From an uncultured Bacilli bacterium (lineage in GTDB: Bacteria > Bacillota_I > Bacilli_A > RFN20 > CAG-449): a stretch of 39,972 nt of DNA. The stretch is from positions 1-39,972 of the forward strand of contig CANQAG010000011.1 of NCBI GenBank assembly GCA_947588815.1, given 5' to 3'. A program made the position numbers and the translations under genes. Shown here in pieces: positions 15,834-24,352 of the stretch. Numbering within the stretch: the stretch's first letter is position 1; the number at the start of each line of letters is the position of its first letter. Under the pieces are notes generated by a model. The model was not told where the DNA came from. It ran no database searches and saw only the letters and a list, made by a program, of their open reading frames with translations.

Positions 15834-17573
15834 TTATTCTAAGTTAAGATCTAGTAAATAGTCATTTTTAAATTGCGCTAAATACAATCGTTTATAAATT
15901 CCGTTTCGTTTCAAAAGTTCGTTGTGACTTCCTTCTTCAACGATTTTTCCTTTACTTACCACGGCGATGCGCGAAGCGTTTTTAATCGTTGAGAGGCGAT
16001 GTGCAACCACGATTGTCGTTCGATTTTTACACAGTTCATCCAAGGCTTCTTGAATCAAAACTTCAGTCGTATTATCTAAGGCGCTTGTCGCTTCATCAAA
16101 GATCAAAATGGCCGGATTTTTTAAGAAAATTCTAGCGATTGAAAGCCGTTGTTTTTGACCTCCGGAAAGTTTTACTCCCCGTTCTCCGATTTCCGTTTCA
16201 TATCCATGTGGCAAAGAGACGATGTAATCATGAATTCTTGCCTTTTTAGCGGCTTCAACCATCTCTTCTTCACTCGCATTTAAATTACCATATAGAATAT
16301 TTTCTTTGAAAGTTCCAGTAAAAAGAAAAACATCTTGCTGGACAATGCCGATATTTCGCCTAAGCGAAGTAAAAGTCACATCGTTAATGTCAACATCATC
16401 GATAAGGATTCTTCCTCCGCTGACTTTATAAAAATTAGGCAGTAAATGACAAAGCGTCGTTTTACCACCACCGCTTGGGCCAACTAAAGCCACCATTTCT
16501 CCAGGATTGATAGTTAACGAAATATCATTAATGATCTCTTTTGATTCTTCATAAGCGAAATAAACGTGATCAAAAGTTAATTTTCCTTTTACATCTTTTA
16601 AATCGATCGCATCTTCTTTTTCAGCTTCAGGTTTTTCATCCATGATTTCCAAAAAACGAGCAAAACCAGTCACGCCACTTTGATATTGTTCCATAAAATT
16701 AATCATCGTCGTAATCGGATTGATAAAAAGATTGATAGAGACAATAAAAGTTGAGTAATCCGCAAAAGTTATTTCGCCATTATAAAGGAAAATACCACCA
16801 GCAATAAGCACGATGACATTGAAAACATCGGTAATAAAATTGGTTGATGAGTGAAATTGTCCCATGCTTTTATACGCTTGAGAACGCGCTTCAACAAACT
16901 CTTTATTTCCGACTTCAAATTTTTCTTGTTCAATTTCGGCATTGTTAAAAGCTTTGGTTACCCGAATGCCCGTAATTGAATTTTCTAAAGCAGCATTGAT
17001 TTTAGCCACGCTTTTACGTGAATCCATGAATGCTTTGCTCATCTTTGTTTTAAGTTTCATTGAAATTAATATCAAAATCGGAATGCACATAAAAATAATC
17101 AAAGTCAATTCCCAATTGATAGTCAATAAATATATAAAAGAACCGATAACCATGATGCCACAAATGATAATGTTTTCAGGTCCATGATGCGCTAGTTCGC
17201 TTACATCTTGTAAATCATTGGTCATTCTAGACATAATTTTACCGGTTTCATGATTATCATAATATGCATAAGGAAGACTTTCTAATTTTTTGAACATATC
17301 GCTACGCATTTGAGCTTGCATTCTTACACCAATTACATGGCCATAATATTGTACAAAATAGCGAAGCAACATTCTTAGAATATAAAGTATTAATAAAACG
17401 ACACCGAAGAGAATTAAAAAATCAAATTTTTGATTTGGAATCAAATCCCCTAACATCGTTCTAGTCAAAACCGGATAGAGCATTCCAATAAGAGAAATTA
17501 TCAAAGAGGCAAGCATATCTAAAACAAAAAGGCGCAGATGGGGGCGATAATATTTTATAAATCTTTTAAACAT
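15834..17573 (-). CDS. ABC exporter, fused permease-ATPase
   Basis: A 579-residue half-transporter of the MsbA/BmrA/LmrA type, acting as a dimer in the membrane. Residues 1-320 hold six membrane helices. The nucleotide-binding domain follows with Walker A GPSGGGKTT, signature LSGGQKQRL, Walker B ILIFDEATSALD and the switch His in VVAHRLST; all catalytic residues are present. Multidrug, lipid or peptide export cannot be separated from sequence. The start is 17 bases after the sirtuin stop, so the two are co-transcribed. Confidence 0.93.
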   Translation of the reverse strand: MFKRFIKYYRPHLRLFVLDMLASLIISLIGMLYPVLTRTMLGDLIPNQKFDFLILFGVVLLILYILRMLLRYFVQYYGHVIGVRMQAQMRSDMFKKLESLPYAYYDNHETGKIMSRMTNDLQDVSELAHHGPENIIICGIMVIGSFIYLLTINWELTLIIFMCIPILILISMKLKTKMSKAFMDSRKSVAKINAALENSITGIRVTKAFNNAEIEQEKFEVGNKEFVEARSQAYKSMGQFHSSTNFITDVFNVIVLIAGGIFLYNGEITFADYSTFIVSINLFINPITTMINFMEQYQSGVTGFARFLEIMDEKPEAEKEDAIDLKDVKGKLTFDHVYFAYEESKEIINDISLTINPGEMVALVGPSGGGKTTLCHLLPNFYKVSGGRILIDDVDINDVTFTSLRRNIGIVQQDVFLFTGTFKENILYGNLNASEEEMVEAAKKARIHDYIVSLPHGYETEIGERGVKLSGGQKQRLSIARIFLKNPAILIFDEATSALDNTTEVLIQEALDELCKNRTTIVVAHRLSTIKNASRIAVVSKGKIVEEGSHNELLKRNGIYKRLYLAQFKNDYLLDLNLE

Positions 17574-17590
17574 ATATACTCCTTTCTCTT

Positions 17591-18313
17591 TTAGATTATT
17601 TCAAGTTGTTGGAAAACCTCTCCTATCGCTTCATCAATCACAAGATCGGCTTCATTGTCATAAGGTGTCTTGGATTTATTGATGATGACTAAATGCTTAC
17701 CTTTAAAAAAACGAATCAAATAAGACGCCGGAAAAACCACAAGAGAAGTGCCTCCGATAATTAAAAGTTCAGCATTCGCGATAAATCGTTCCGCTCGTTT
17801 GTATTTTTCATCATCAAGCGGTTCTTCGTAAAGAACCACATCCGGTTTAATTAGACCACCGCAAGCACAAATCGGTAAAGAATGGTCGATAATATAACTC
17901 AACGGGTAACTTTTATGACATTTGACACAATGATTTTGATGAATGGTTCCGTGTAGCTCAATCACTTCTTTACTGCCGCTTTTTTGATGAAGTCCATCGA
18001 TATTTTGCGTGATAATCGCCTTTAGTTTCCCCTTTTTTTCTAATGATGATAAAGCTTTATGGCAATCATTAGGTTCTGCGTGAGGATAAACCATTTTTTT
18101 TCGATAAAAATCATAGAATTCTTGAGGATGTTCGTAAAAAAATGTATGGGAGACAATTTGTTCAGGACTATATTGAGCCCTAACGTTAAAAATTCCTTTG
18201 CTTGATCTAAAATCCGGAATGCCGCTTTCTGTAGAAACACCCGCGCCACCGAAAAATACGATATTATCGCTTTCTTCAATCCATTGTTTTAATAACTTTA
18301 CTTGCTGATTCAT
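17591..18313 (-). CDS. cobB: NAD-dependent protein deacylase (sirtuin)
   Basis: Removes acyl groups from lysines using NAD. At 240 residues it has the short bacterial length. Motifs are FFGGAGVSTESGIPDFRS, TQNIDGLHQKSG, the catalytic His in ELHGT, and a zinc site of CVKC and CACGG (third and fourth Cys as CxC). VLYEEPL and the GTSLVVFPA segment follow. The Ala-Tyr-Arg-Lys-like segment FYRKKMVYPHAEPN points to the class III/U group, but substrate preference cannot be stated. It lies first in a unit with the ABC exporter. Confidence 0.94.
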   Translation of the reverse strand: MNQQVKLLKQWIEESDNIVFFGGAGVSTESGIPDFRSSKGIFNVRAQYSPEQIVSHTFFYEHPQEFYDFYRKKMVYPHAEPNDCHKALSSLEKKGKLKAIITQNIDGLHQKSGSKEVIELHGTIHQNHCVKCHKSYPLSYIIDHSLPICACGGLIKPDVVLYEEPLDDEKYKRAERFIANAELLIIGGTSLVVFPASYLIRFFKGKHLVIINKSKTPYDNEADLVIDEAIGEVFQQLEII

Positions 18314-18443
18314 CTTTTACCACTTTCCGTCTTTAATTAAACTTATTTTTTACTATGACTTTACTAACTCGACACTTTAATACAAAAAGGCTCACGAAAT
18401 AACAATTATCGTGATATGTTTATTTTAATTTGTCATCATTAAA

Positions 18444-18485
18444 AAATCTACCTGTTTTATCAAATGATATTTTCCAGGTAGATTT
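18444..18485 (-). terminator. Terminator after the ibrA-ibrB unit
   Basis: The 11-bp stem AAATCTACCTG (18444-18454) / CAGGTAGATTT (18475-18485) has a 20-base loop and a T run beyond it on the minus strand. It lies 4 bases from the ibrB stop. Confidence 0.8.
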
Positions 18486-18488
18486 ATT

Positions 18489-19064
18489 TTAAACCTTCAT
18501 TTTTTCTAAAATTCGATCCTCATATTCGTCTAAGTCTAATTCTTCATCATCAATCGGCGTCCAGCTTTTTCCAAATTCGACATCAGAAAATAATTCTGCG
18601 AGACCCGTAATTTGCTTTAAGCGCAAAATTTCATCTTTATCCATACCAAGATGTTTAGAAATCCAAGCGTCAGATCGACCTAAATCGTGAAGATCTCGAA
18701 CAATATGACTCATCAAATCGACATTGTGAACTCCTCGAGCCCGATTGTGACGAATAGTCGAAGCCATCCGATGATCAAGCGATTTATCGATGATTGAAAC
18801 CGGCAGTTTTCCACCTTCACGCTCATAGATATCTTTATAATCAAGCATCACGCGATAACGATGAAATCCATCGACAATTTCATAACGATCGTGTTCTTTA
18901 TCATAATAACAGACAATCGGCATCGTATATCCGTCTTGTTTAATGCTATCATAAAGCAGTTTCATCTCCGGGGGAGCGACGCAATTAGGGTTATATTCAT
19001 TAGGGTAAATTTTTTCAATCGGAACCGAGATTATATTGTAAACCGGACTTTTAAATTCCTTCAT
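18489..19064 (-). CDS. ibrB: IbrB-like ParB-domain protein
   Basis: A 191-residue protein with an N-terminal ParB/sulfiredoxin-like domain: VPIEKIYPNEYNPN, then IKQDGYTMPIV and DGFHRYRV in place of the GERR motif. A helical segment with WISKHLGMDKDEILRLKQ follows, which resembles a helix-turn-helix. The C-terminus is acidic. In E. coli the IbrA/IbrB pair acts as a co-activator of immunoglobulin-binding protein genes; the biochemistry is unknown. Its ATG has GAGGAGG and overlaps the ibrA end by 14 bases, so the two are made together. Confidence 0.85.
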   Translation of the reverse strand: MKEFKSPVYNIISVPIEKIYPNEYNPNCVAPPEMKLLYDSIKQDGYTMPIVCYYDKEHDRYEIVDGFHRYRVMLDYKDIYEREGGKLPVSIIDKSLDHRMASTIRHNRARGVHNVDLMSHIVRDLHDLGRSDAWISKHLGMDKDEILRLKQITGLAELFSDVEFGKSWTPIDDEELDLDEYEDRILEKMKV

Positions 19065-20385
19065 TTAATTCCTCCTCGATATTTTTATACTTTTCTTTGA
19101 TTATTTCGATATTTTGTCGTTGTTCTTTAGTGAGTCCGAATCCCATAAAGCGACATATATGATCATTTTTCAAAATACAATAACACATTCGCTTCCAACT
19201 TGGAATATCCTTAGTGCTTTTAATGTCATCGGTATGATCGGGGATTTTCTGTAAAAAAATCACCTTTGAATACTTTAACACGGTATAATTGGACACTCCG
19301 TTCAATTTAATATCGTAACCATGCTCTACCAATTCATCGATTGCTTTTTTTTCAAGACCACCACCGGTCGTATGCCAAAATTGAATTGAAGTTTTAAAAC
19401 GCTTAATATAATTTTTCCGAACCTTGGGCGGAAGCGTCATCAAAAGAAACATCGTATATGATTTCCAAGTGTGTCCTTCCGGCAATGTAATATTTCGATA
19501 ACCTAAAGCTTTGGTTTTTCCGTAGATATTGCCAAAATTAGCACCTTTTACTCTCCCGATAAGTCTAACCCATGTCTGTGGTTCAATCACCCGATATAAA
19601 TTCAAGCTCTCTTTTGCGTAATCGTTAAAAGGTGAAGCCACCCGCATCTGACTCGGATTTAAACCTGCCATATAATAAAGATCATATAGATGATTATAAT
19701 CGTAATTATTAAGGAAATTAGCATGCCAAACGTCTTTGACACTCCAGTCATAAATCGGTGAAGCACACCAAACATTTTTAAATTGTTGCGTGATCCAGCA
19801 TCTTTTTTTATAACCTTTGCGTTTATTTAAAAATCCACTATATCGTTGCATAGATTCGTCAGCTCTAATTCCTAGTAAGCAAATCGTAGAACCGCCACCA
19901 TGGCTGATTTTATACCAGCGACCAAATTGTTTAGCAAGATTTTCTTGGTGCATCTTGTAGTGATAAGTTGTAATCGGATTGTTTTTTAAATTGATGACAT
20001 ATTCATATTTTGGCATTTCACGAATCCACAATTCTTCCTTACGATCATCCCACGGATACCAAAACATCTCATAATTGCTAATGGCAGTTCTTGTCGCCAT
20101 CGGTAAGCATACCCAATATACTTCAACCTCATCTTTAATTTTTTCTAAAGTTCTTTCTACATAACTAGTCGTGTAAGAATATTGTGCTTCAAAGTCTTGA
20201 TGAAAAACTCCGATTTTACGATCGGGATAATATTTGCGTTTAAAATCGAGGACAAGATTTAAAAGTAGTCCGCTATCTTTGCCACCTGAAAAGGAAACGT
20301 AAATATTCTCAAATTCTTCAAAAACAAATTTCAATCGTTCTTGAAGTTCTTCGTAAACATTCCTTTCACTATATCTTTTTTTCAT
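19051..20385 (-). CDS. ibrA: IbrA-like PAPS reductase-family protein (DUF3440)
   Basis: A 444-residue protein of the adenine-nucleotide alpha-hydrolase/PAPS-reductase fold. The PP-loop SFSGGKDSGLLL is at about residues 31-42. LLGIRADESMQRYSGF and a Cys-Trp segment (CWITQQFKNVWCASPIYDW) follow, then a C-terminal region of the DUF3440 type with CYCILKNDHICRFMGFG. Assimilatory reductases are about half this length and end in ECGLH, which is absent here; the enzyme may act on nucleic acid or protein, not on sulfate. A near-consensus promoter lies upstream. The call is secure as a family, not as a function. Confidence 0.87.
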   Translation of the reverse strand: MKKRYSERNVYEELQERLKFVFEEFENIYVSFSGGKDSGLLLNLVLDFKRKYYPDRKIGVFHQDFEAQYSYTTSYVERTLEKIKDEVEVYWVCLPMATRTAISNYEMFWYPWDDRKEELWIREMPKYEYVINLKNNPITTYHYKMHQENLAKQFGRWYKISHGGGSTICLLGIRADESMQRYSGFLNKRKGYKKRCWITQQFKNVWCASPIYDWSVKDVWHANFLNNYDYNHLYDLYYMAGLNPSQMRVASPFNDYAKESLNLYRVIEPQTWVRLIGRVKGANFGNIYGKTKALGYRNITLPEGHTWKSYTMFLLMTLPPKVRKNYIKRFKTSIQFWHTTGGGLEKKAIDELVEHGYDIKLNGVSNYTVLKYSKVIFLQKIPDHTDDIKSTKDIPSWKRMCYCILKNDHICRFMGFGLTKEQRQNIEIIKEKYKNIEEELNEGI

Positions 20386-20410
20386 TTCAAACTATCCTAT
20401 ATATTTATTA

Positions 20411-20439
20411 ATTTTAGCGATAAAGATTAAAAATGTCAA
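20411..20439 (-). promoter_or_regulatory. Promoter of ibrA-ibrB
   Basis: TTGACA (20439-20434), 17-base spacer and TAAAAT (20416-20411) on the minus strand, 26 bases above ibrA. This is one of the strongest promoters in the window. Confidence 0.8.
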
Positions 20440-20517
20440 TTTTTGGCAAATAGCATTTTTCTTTTTCGTTGCGTTAATTTTGTCATTTAACATAAATTTA
20501 TTTTTCAAGTAACTTTA

Positions 20518-20546
20518 TTGAAATTTACCATTATATACAATATATT
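20518..20546 (+). promoter_or_regulatory. Promoter of the acyltransferase gene with overlapping palindrome
   Basis: TTGAAA (20518-20523), 17-base spacer and TATATT (20541-20546). The -10 is covered by the perfect palindrome ACAATATATTGT (20537-20548), which could be an operator or simply AT-rich chance. Confidence 0.6.
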
Positions 20547-20562
20547 GTTTTAGGAGGTAATT

Positions 20563-21666
20563 ATGGAAGATTTAAATATTGAAATGAACAAATCAACTGG
20601 CATTTTTGCAACAAGTGATAATTTAGACAAAAACTATGATGATAAAAAATCAGTAAAAAGGAATTATAATATAGACTTACTAAAAATTTTTGCTTGTATA
20701 GCAGTAATCGGTCTTCATGTTACTCAATTAAATTTTGAATTATTTACTAAACTTTTTCATAGCCTATGTGGTTTTGCAATACCTGTTTTTTTCTTTTGTA
20801 GCGGGTATATTTTATGCAATAGAAAATTTATTTCTTATAAATATATTTTAAACAAAATTATTAGAATTGTAATAATAGTATTCATGTGGAATTTTATTAT
20901 AGAATCAATGCTATTTTTAACTTCACTTGTAAATATTGGCTCTTATGATTTCACAATAACTAATTTTTTATCTAATATAACTTATAAGCCATTTTTACAA
21001 AAGGGTAATACGAGTCAGTTTTGGTATATGGGAGCGATGATATTGGTTTATCTGTTTTTACCGATATTTCATAAAATAGCATCAAGTCAAAAGAAAAGAT
21101 GGTTATATATATGGTTATTGTTTTTTACAATTTCATCAATAATCGAAGTATTATCATTATTATTTGGACACTTTATACAAAAAGACATAATTCAAACTTT
21201 TAGATTATGGACATGGTTACAATATCTAACTCTCGGTGGAGCAATGACTTACATTGGTCCCAAAATAAATAAAATTTTTTCAAAAAAAAATCATCTAATA
21301 ATTTTAGCAATCTATTCAATATTACTCATCGCATATCAATATTTTATAGGCTCCTATATGAAAACTCCTTTTGCTGAATATTATTACGATAGCTTTTTTG
21401 AAGGTATTTGGATAATACTATTGACCTCGTTTGTTATTCGTTTAAAGCTAAATGAAACTTTCATAAAAATTATAAAAATATTGGCACCTTTGACTTTTGG
21501 TGTATACGCTATTCATAAATATGCGATAAGCCTTTTTATTCATTTTATAACCGTTAATTCAACTATTATTTCTTTATTATGTTTTATCGTAACAATTGTT
21601 TTATCCTTCTTAATATCTTTCATTATTTCAAAAATCCCTTTAGTTAAACGACTATTAAGAATATAA
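20563..21666 (+). CDS. Acyltransferase 3 family membrane protein
   Basis: A 367-residue OafA/WecH-type integral membrane O-acyltransferase. After about 35 polar residues come roughly ten membrane helices. The family signature lies in the first (NIDLLKIFACIAVIGLHVTQ), with the expected His, and FFFCSGYIL follows in the second. Such enzymes acetylate or acylate surface polysaccharides, teichoic acids or peptidoglycan. Codons are much richer in A/T (AAT, ATA, TTA) than in neighbouring genes and the gene sits alone between two units, which suggests later acquisition. The start has AGGAGG 6 bases upstream. Confidence 0.9.
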   Translation: MEDLNIEMNKSTGIFATSDNLDKNYDDKKSVKRNYNIDLLKIFACIAVIGLHVTQLNFELFTKLFHSLCGFAIPVFFFCSGYILCNRKFISYKYILNKIIRIVIIVFMWNFIIESMLFLTSLVNIGSYDFTITNFLSNITYKPFLQKGNTSQFWYMGAMILVYLFLPIFHKIASSQKKRWLYIWLLFFTISSIIEVLSLLFGHFIQKDIIQTFRLWTWLQYLTLGGAMTYIGPKINKIFSKKNHLIILAIYSILLIAYQYFIGSYMKTPFAEYYYDSFFEGIWIILLTSFVIRLKLNETFIKIIKILAPLTFGVYAIHKYAISLFIHFITVNSTIISLLCFIVTIVLSFLISFIISKIPLVKRLLRI

Positions 21667-21701
21667 TTTAGATATCGCAATTTAAATTATAGGAGCAAAC
21701 G

Positions 21702-22445
21702 ATGCAAGAACAATTTTCACGAACTGAACTACTTCTCGGTCATGAAACGATGACTATGCTCCAAGGTAAAAAAATCGCCATTTTTGGACTTGGGGGTGTC
21801 GGTGGACACGTTTGTGACGCTTTAGCGCGATGTGGCATTGAAAATTTTGTGTTAGTTGATGACGATAAAATTTCACTTACAAACATCAATCGTCAATTGC
21901 TCGCCAATTTTACGACGCTTGGAAAAGATAAAGTGGTAGCCATGAAAGAGCACATTTTAATCATAAATCCTAACGCTAAAATCGAGACATACAAATGCTT
22001 CTTTACCGATTCAAATCAAAATCAATTTAATTTTGAAGAATACGATTATGTGGTAGACGCTATCGATACCGTCTCTTCTAAAATTGCCTTAGTTCTTAAG
22101 TGTCAAGAGACAAAAACCCCTCTTATCTCTTCAATGGGAGCCGGAAACAAACTCGATCCCACTAAATTTGAAGTCGCTGACATCTATCAAACAAGCGTTT
22201 GCCCTTTAGCAAAAGTGATGCGCTATGAGCTTAAAAAACGTCATGTCAAAAATTTGAAAGTAGTATATTCAAAAGAAATGCCGCTAAAACCATTAAAATC
22301 CATTTCCGATGATCCTCATAAGAAGATGGTTCCCGGAAGCATTTCTTTTGTGCCTTCAGTGGTCGGTTTAATAATCGCGAGCGAAGTGATAAAAGACTTA
22401 ATTAAATTTAATAATAGCAAACAGAACGGAGAATCCCATGCGTGA
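21702..22445 (+). CDS. tcdA: tRNA threonylcarbamoyladenosine dehydratase, TcdA-like
   Basis: An E1-like ThiF-fold enzyme that cyclises t6A37 of tRNA to ct6A using ATP. The 247-residue protein has the nucleotide loop GLGGVGGHVCDALARCGI, DDDKISLTNINRQL with the Arg finger, and DYVVDAIDTVSSK. The C-terminal region with SVCPLAKVMRYELKKR and PGSISFVPSVVGL is typical of TcdA/CsdL and not of ThiF or MoeB, which carry more Cys-x-x-Cys zinc sites. AGGAG precedes the ATG. It overlaps the ttcA-like gene by 8 bases, another tRNA-modifying enzyme. Confidence 0.9.
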   Translation: MQEQFSRTELLLGHETMTMLQGKKIAIFGLGGVGGHVCDALARCGIENFVLVDDDKISLTNINRQLLANFTTLGKDKVVAMKEHILIINPNAKIETYKCFFTDSNQNQFNFEEYDYVVDAIDTVSSKIALVLKCQETKTPLISSMGAGNKLDPTKFEVADIYQTSVCPLAKVMRYELKKRHVKNLKVVYSKEMPLKPLKSISDDPHKKMVPGSISFVPSVVGLIIASEVIKDLIKFNNSKQNGESHA

Positions 22446-23268
22446 GATAAATGAATACGAAAAGTCGATTACAGTAAAGTATCGTCAAAAACTTTGGTCG
22501 CGATTTGTTAAAGGATGCAAAGAATATCAGCTTATTAAGCCCCACGATAAAATTTGCGTTTGCATCTCCGGCGGAAAAGATTCAATGTTAATGGCCAAAC
22601 TTTTTCAACAGTTATTGCGGCATAGCGATTTTGAATTTGAAGCCAAATATGTAGTGATGAACCCCGGCTATAACGAGAAAAATCTTGAAGTTATTAAAGA
22701 AAATTTAAAAAAACTCGATATTCCAGCCCAAATCATCGATACTAACATCTTTGAAATCGCCAATATTCAAGAGCGAAGCCCTTGCTTTTTGTGTGCCAAA
22801 ATGCGTCGTGGCGCCTTATACAACATCGCTAAAAAATTAGGATGCAACAAAATTGCCTTAGGTCATCATTACGATGACGTAATTGAAACCACTTTGATGA
22901 ATATGTTAAACTCTGGTTCCTTTCAAACAATGCTTCCTAAATTGCACAGTACCAATTATGAAGGAATGGAACTCATTAGACCGATGTATTTTATCCGTGA
23001 AAAGGATATTATCTCTTGGAAAAACTACCATAAGCTCAATTTCATTCAATGCGCTTGTCGCCTTACCGAAGCATTAGCTACAAACGAGCAAAATATTTCT
23101 TCCCAACGCAATGAAACTAAAAAATTAATCAAACAATTACTCGCTTATAATCCTCAAGTAGAACAGAATATTTTTAAAAGTGCTTCTAATGTAGTTTGCG
23201 ACAAAGTTCTCGGCTATAAATTGAAAGATAAAAAAATCTCTTTTCTCGATGACTATGATGAACAATAA
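22438..23268 (+). CDS. TtcA/TtuA-family tRNA thiolation protein
   Basis: A PP-loop ATPase, 276 residues. CVCISGGKDSMLMAKLF binds ATP. SPCFLCAKMRRGALY supplies two Cys as in TtcA PCxxC, ALGHHYDDVIETTLMNM follows, and FIQCACRLTE holds the third Cys region. In TtcA the enzyme adds sulfur at C32 of several tRNAs using an iron-sulfur cluster. The third Cys lies in CxC spacing, and Bacillota members of this family are not all tested, so the exact target is uncertain. The start overlaps tcdA by 8 bases. Confidence 0.88.
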   Translation: MREINEYEKSITVKYRQKLWSRFVKGCKEYQLIKPHDKICVCISGGKDSMLMAKLFQQLLRHSDFEFEAKYVVMNPGYNEKNLEVIKENLKKLDIPAQIIDTNIFEIANIQERSPCFLCAKMRRGALYNIAKKLGCNKIALGHHYDDVIETTLMNMLNSGSFQTMLPKLHSTNYEGMELIRPMYFIREKDIISWKNYHKLNFIQCACRLTEALATNEQNISSQRNETKKLIKQLLAYNPQVEQNIFKSASNVVCDKVLGYKLKDKKISFLDDYDEQ

Positions 23269-23301
23269 ACGTGAAATCATAATTTTTTAATTTAATTATT
23301 A

Positions 23302-23345
23302 AAACTCCCTCTTTTTTGTTACAATAATGATGAAAGAAGGAGTTT
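23302..23345 (+). promoter_or_regulatory. Extended -10 promoter and imperfect hairpin before the bile salt hydrolase gene
   Basis: TGTTACAAT (23317-23325) is an extended -10. It lies in the loop of an inverted repeat: AAACTCC (23302-23308) pairs with GGAGTTT (23339-23345), then one mismatch and five more pairs inwards. The right arm holds the Shine-Dalgarno site, so transcripts from further upstream could have it masked, while those starting near 23332 would not. Confidence 0.45.
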
Positions 23346-23349
23346 ATTT

Positions 23350-24324
23350 ATGTGTACAGCCATAACATATGCAACTAAAGATCATTATTTCGGTCGTAAC
23401 CTCGATTTAGAATATTCCTATTTTGAAACGGTGACCATCACTCCGAGAAATTATGGTTTTAATTTCCGTAACATGGGAAAAATGAATTCTCATTATGCGA
23501 TGATCGGCATGGCTTTCGTCTGCGACAATTATCCGCTTTATTACGATGCCACAAACGAAAAAGGATTGTCGATGGCCGGTTTAAATTTCCCAAAAAATGC
23601 TTATTATCCAAAACCGAAAGAAGGAAAAGACAACATCGCACCTTTTGAATTTATCCCATGGATTTTAGGACAATGTGCCACAATCAAAGAAGCGAAAGCA
23701 CTCTTACAAAAAATCAACATTGCCAATATCGATTTTTCAGAAAAATTAAAAGCTTCACCGCTCCATTGGATTATCGCCGATCGTGACAGTTCCATCATCG
23801 TCGAACCATTAAAAGACGGCCTTAAAATTTACGATAACCCAGTTGGAGTTCTCACCAACAATCCACCTTTTGATTATCAGCTATTTAATCTCAACAATTA
23901 TATGTATTTAACGAAGGAAGCTCCACAAAATACTTTTTCCAAAGATTTAAATCTTGAAACATATAGTCGCGGTATGGGTGGATTAGGTTTGCCTGGCGAT
24001 CTTTCATCTGCCTCACGCTTTGTAAAAGCTACTTTCACCAAGATGAATTCATTAAGTGGCACTAGCGAATCTGAAAGTATCAGTCAATTTTTCCATATTC
24101 TTTCCTCAGTTGCTCAACAACGCGGTTGTGTTCATATGGGTAACGAACAATATGAAATAACCATTTACAGTTCTTGTTGCAACGTCGAAAAAGGAATCTA
24201 TTACTACACCACTTACGAAAATAGTCAAATCACCGCGGTTGATATGCACAAAGAAAATCTTGATAGTGAATCAATAATCTCATATCAATTATTGACCGGA
24301 CAAAATATCAAAATGCAAAACTAG
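23350..24324 (+). CDS. bsh: Choloylglycine (bile salt) hydrolase
   Basis: An Ntn-hydrolase that frees glycine or taurine from conjugated bile salts. The 324-residue length is exact for the family. After removal of Met1, Cys2 is the nucleophile. Other catalytic residues are R16, D19, N79 (in MAGLNFP), N171 (LTNNPPFDYQ) and R223 (SSASRFVKATF). The YSRGMGGLGLPGDLSSASRF segment is highly characteristic of true bile salt hydrolases, against penicillin V acylases. There is no signal peptide, so it is cytosolic. AGAAGGAG precedes the ATG. Its presence points to a gut habitat. Confidence 0.95.
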   Translation: MCTAITYATKDHYFGRNLDLEYSYFETVTITPRNYGFNFRNMGKMNSHYAMIGMAFVCDNYPLYYDATNEKGLSMAGLNFPKNAYYPKPKEGKDNIAPFEFIPWILGQCATIKEAKALLQKINIANIDFSEKLKASPLHWIIADRDSSIIVEPLKDGLKIYDNPVGVLTNNPPFDYQLFNLNNYMYLTKEAPQNTFSKDLNLETYSRGMGGLGLPGDLSSASRFVKATFTKMNSLSGTSESESISQFFHILSSVAQQRGCVHMGNEQYEITIYSSCCNVEKGIYYYTTYENSQITAVDMHKENLDSESIISYQLLTGQNIKMQN

Positions 24325-24352
24325 ATATATAATATCGTTTCTTGATATATCA

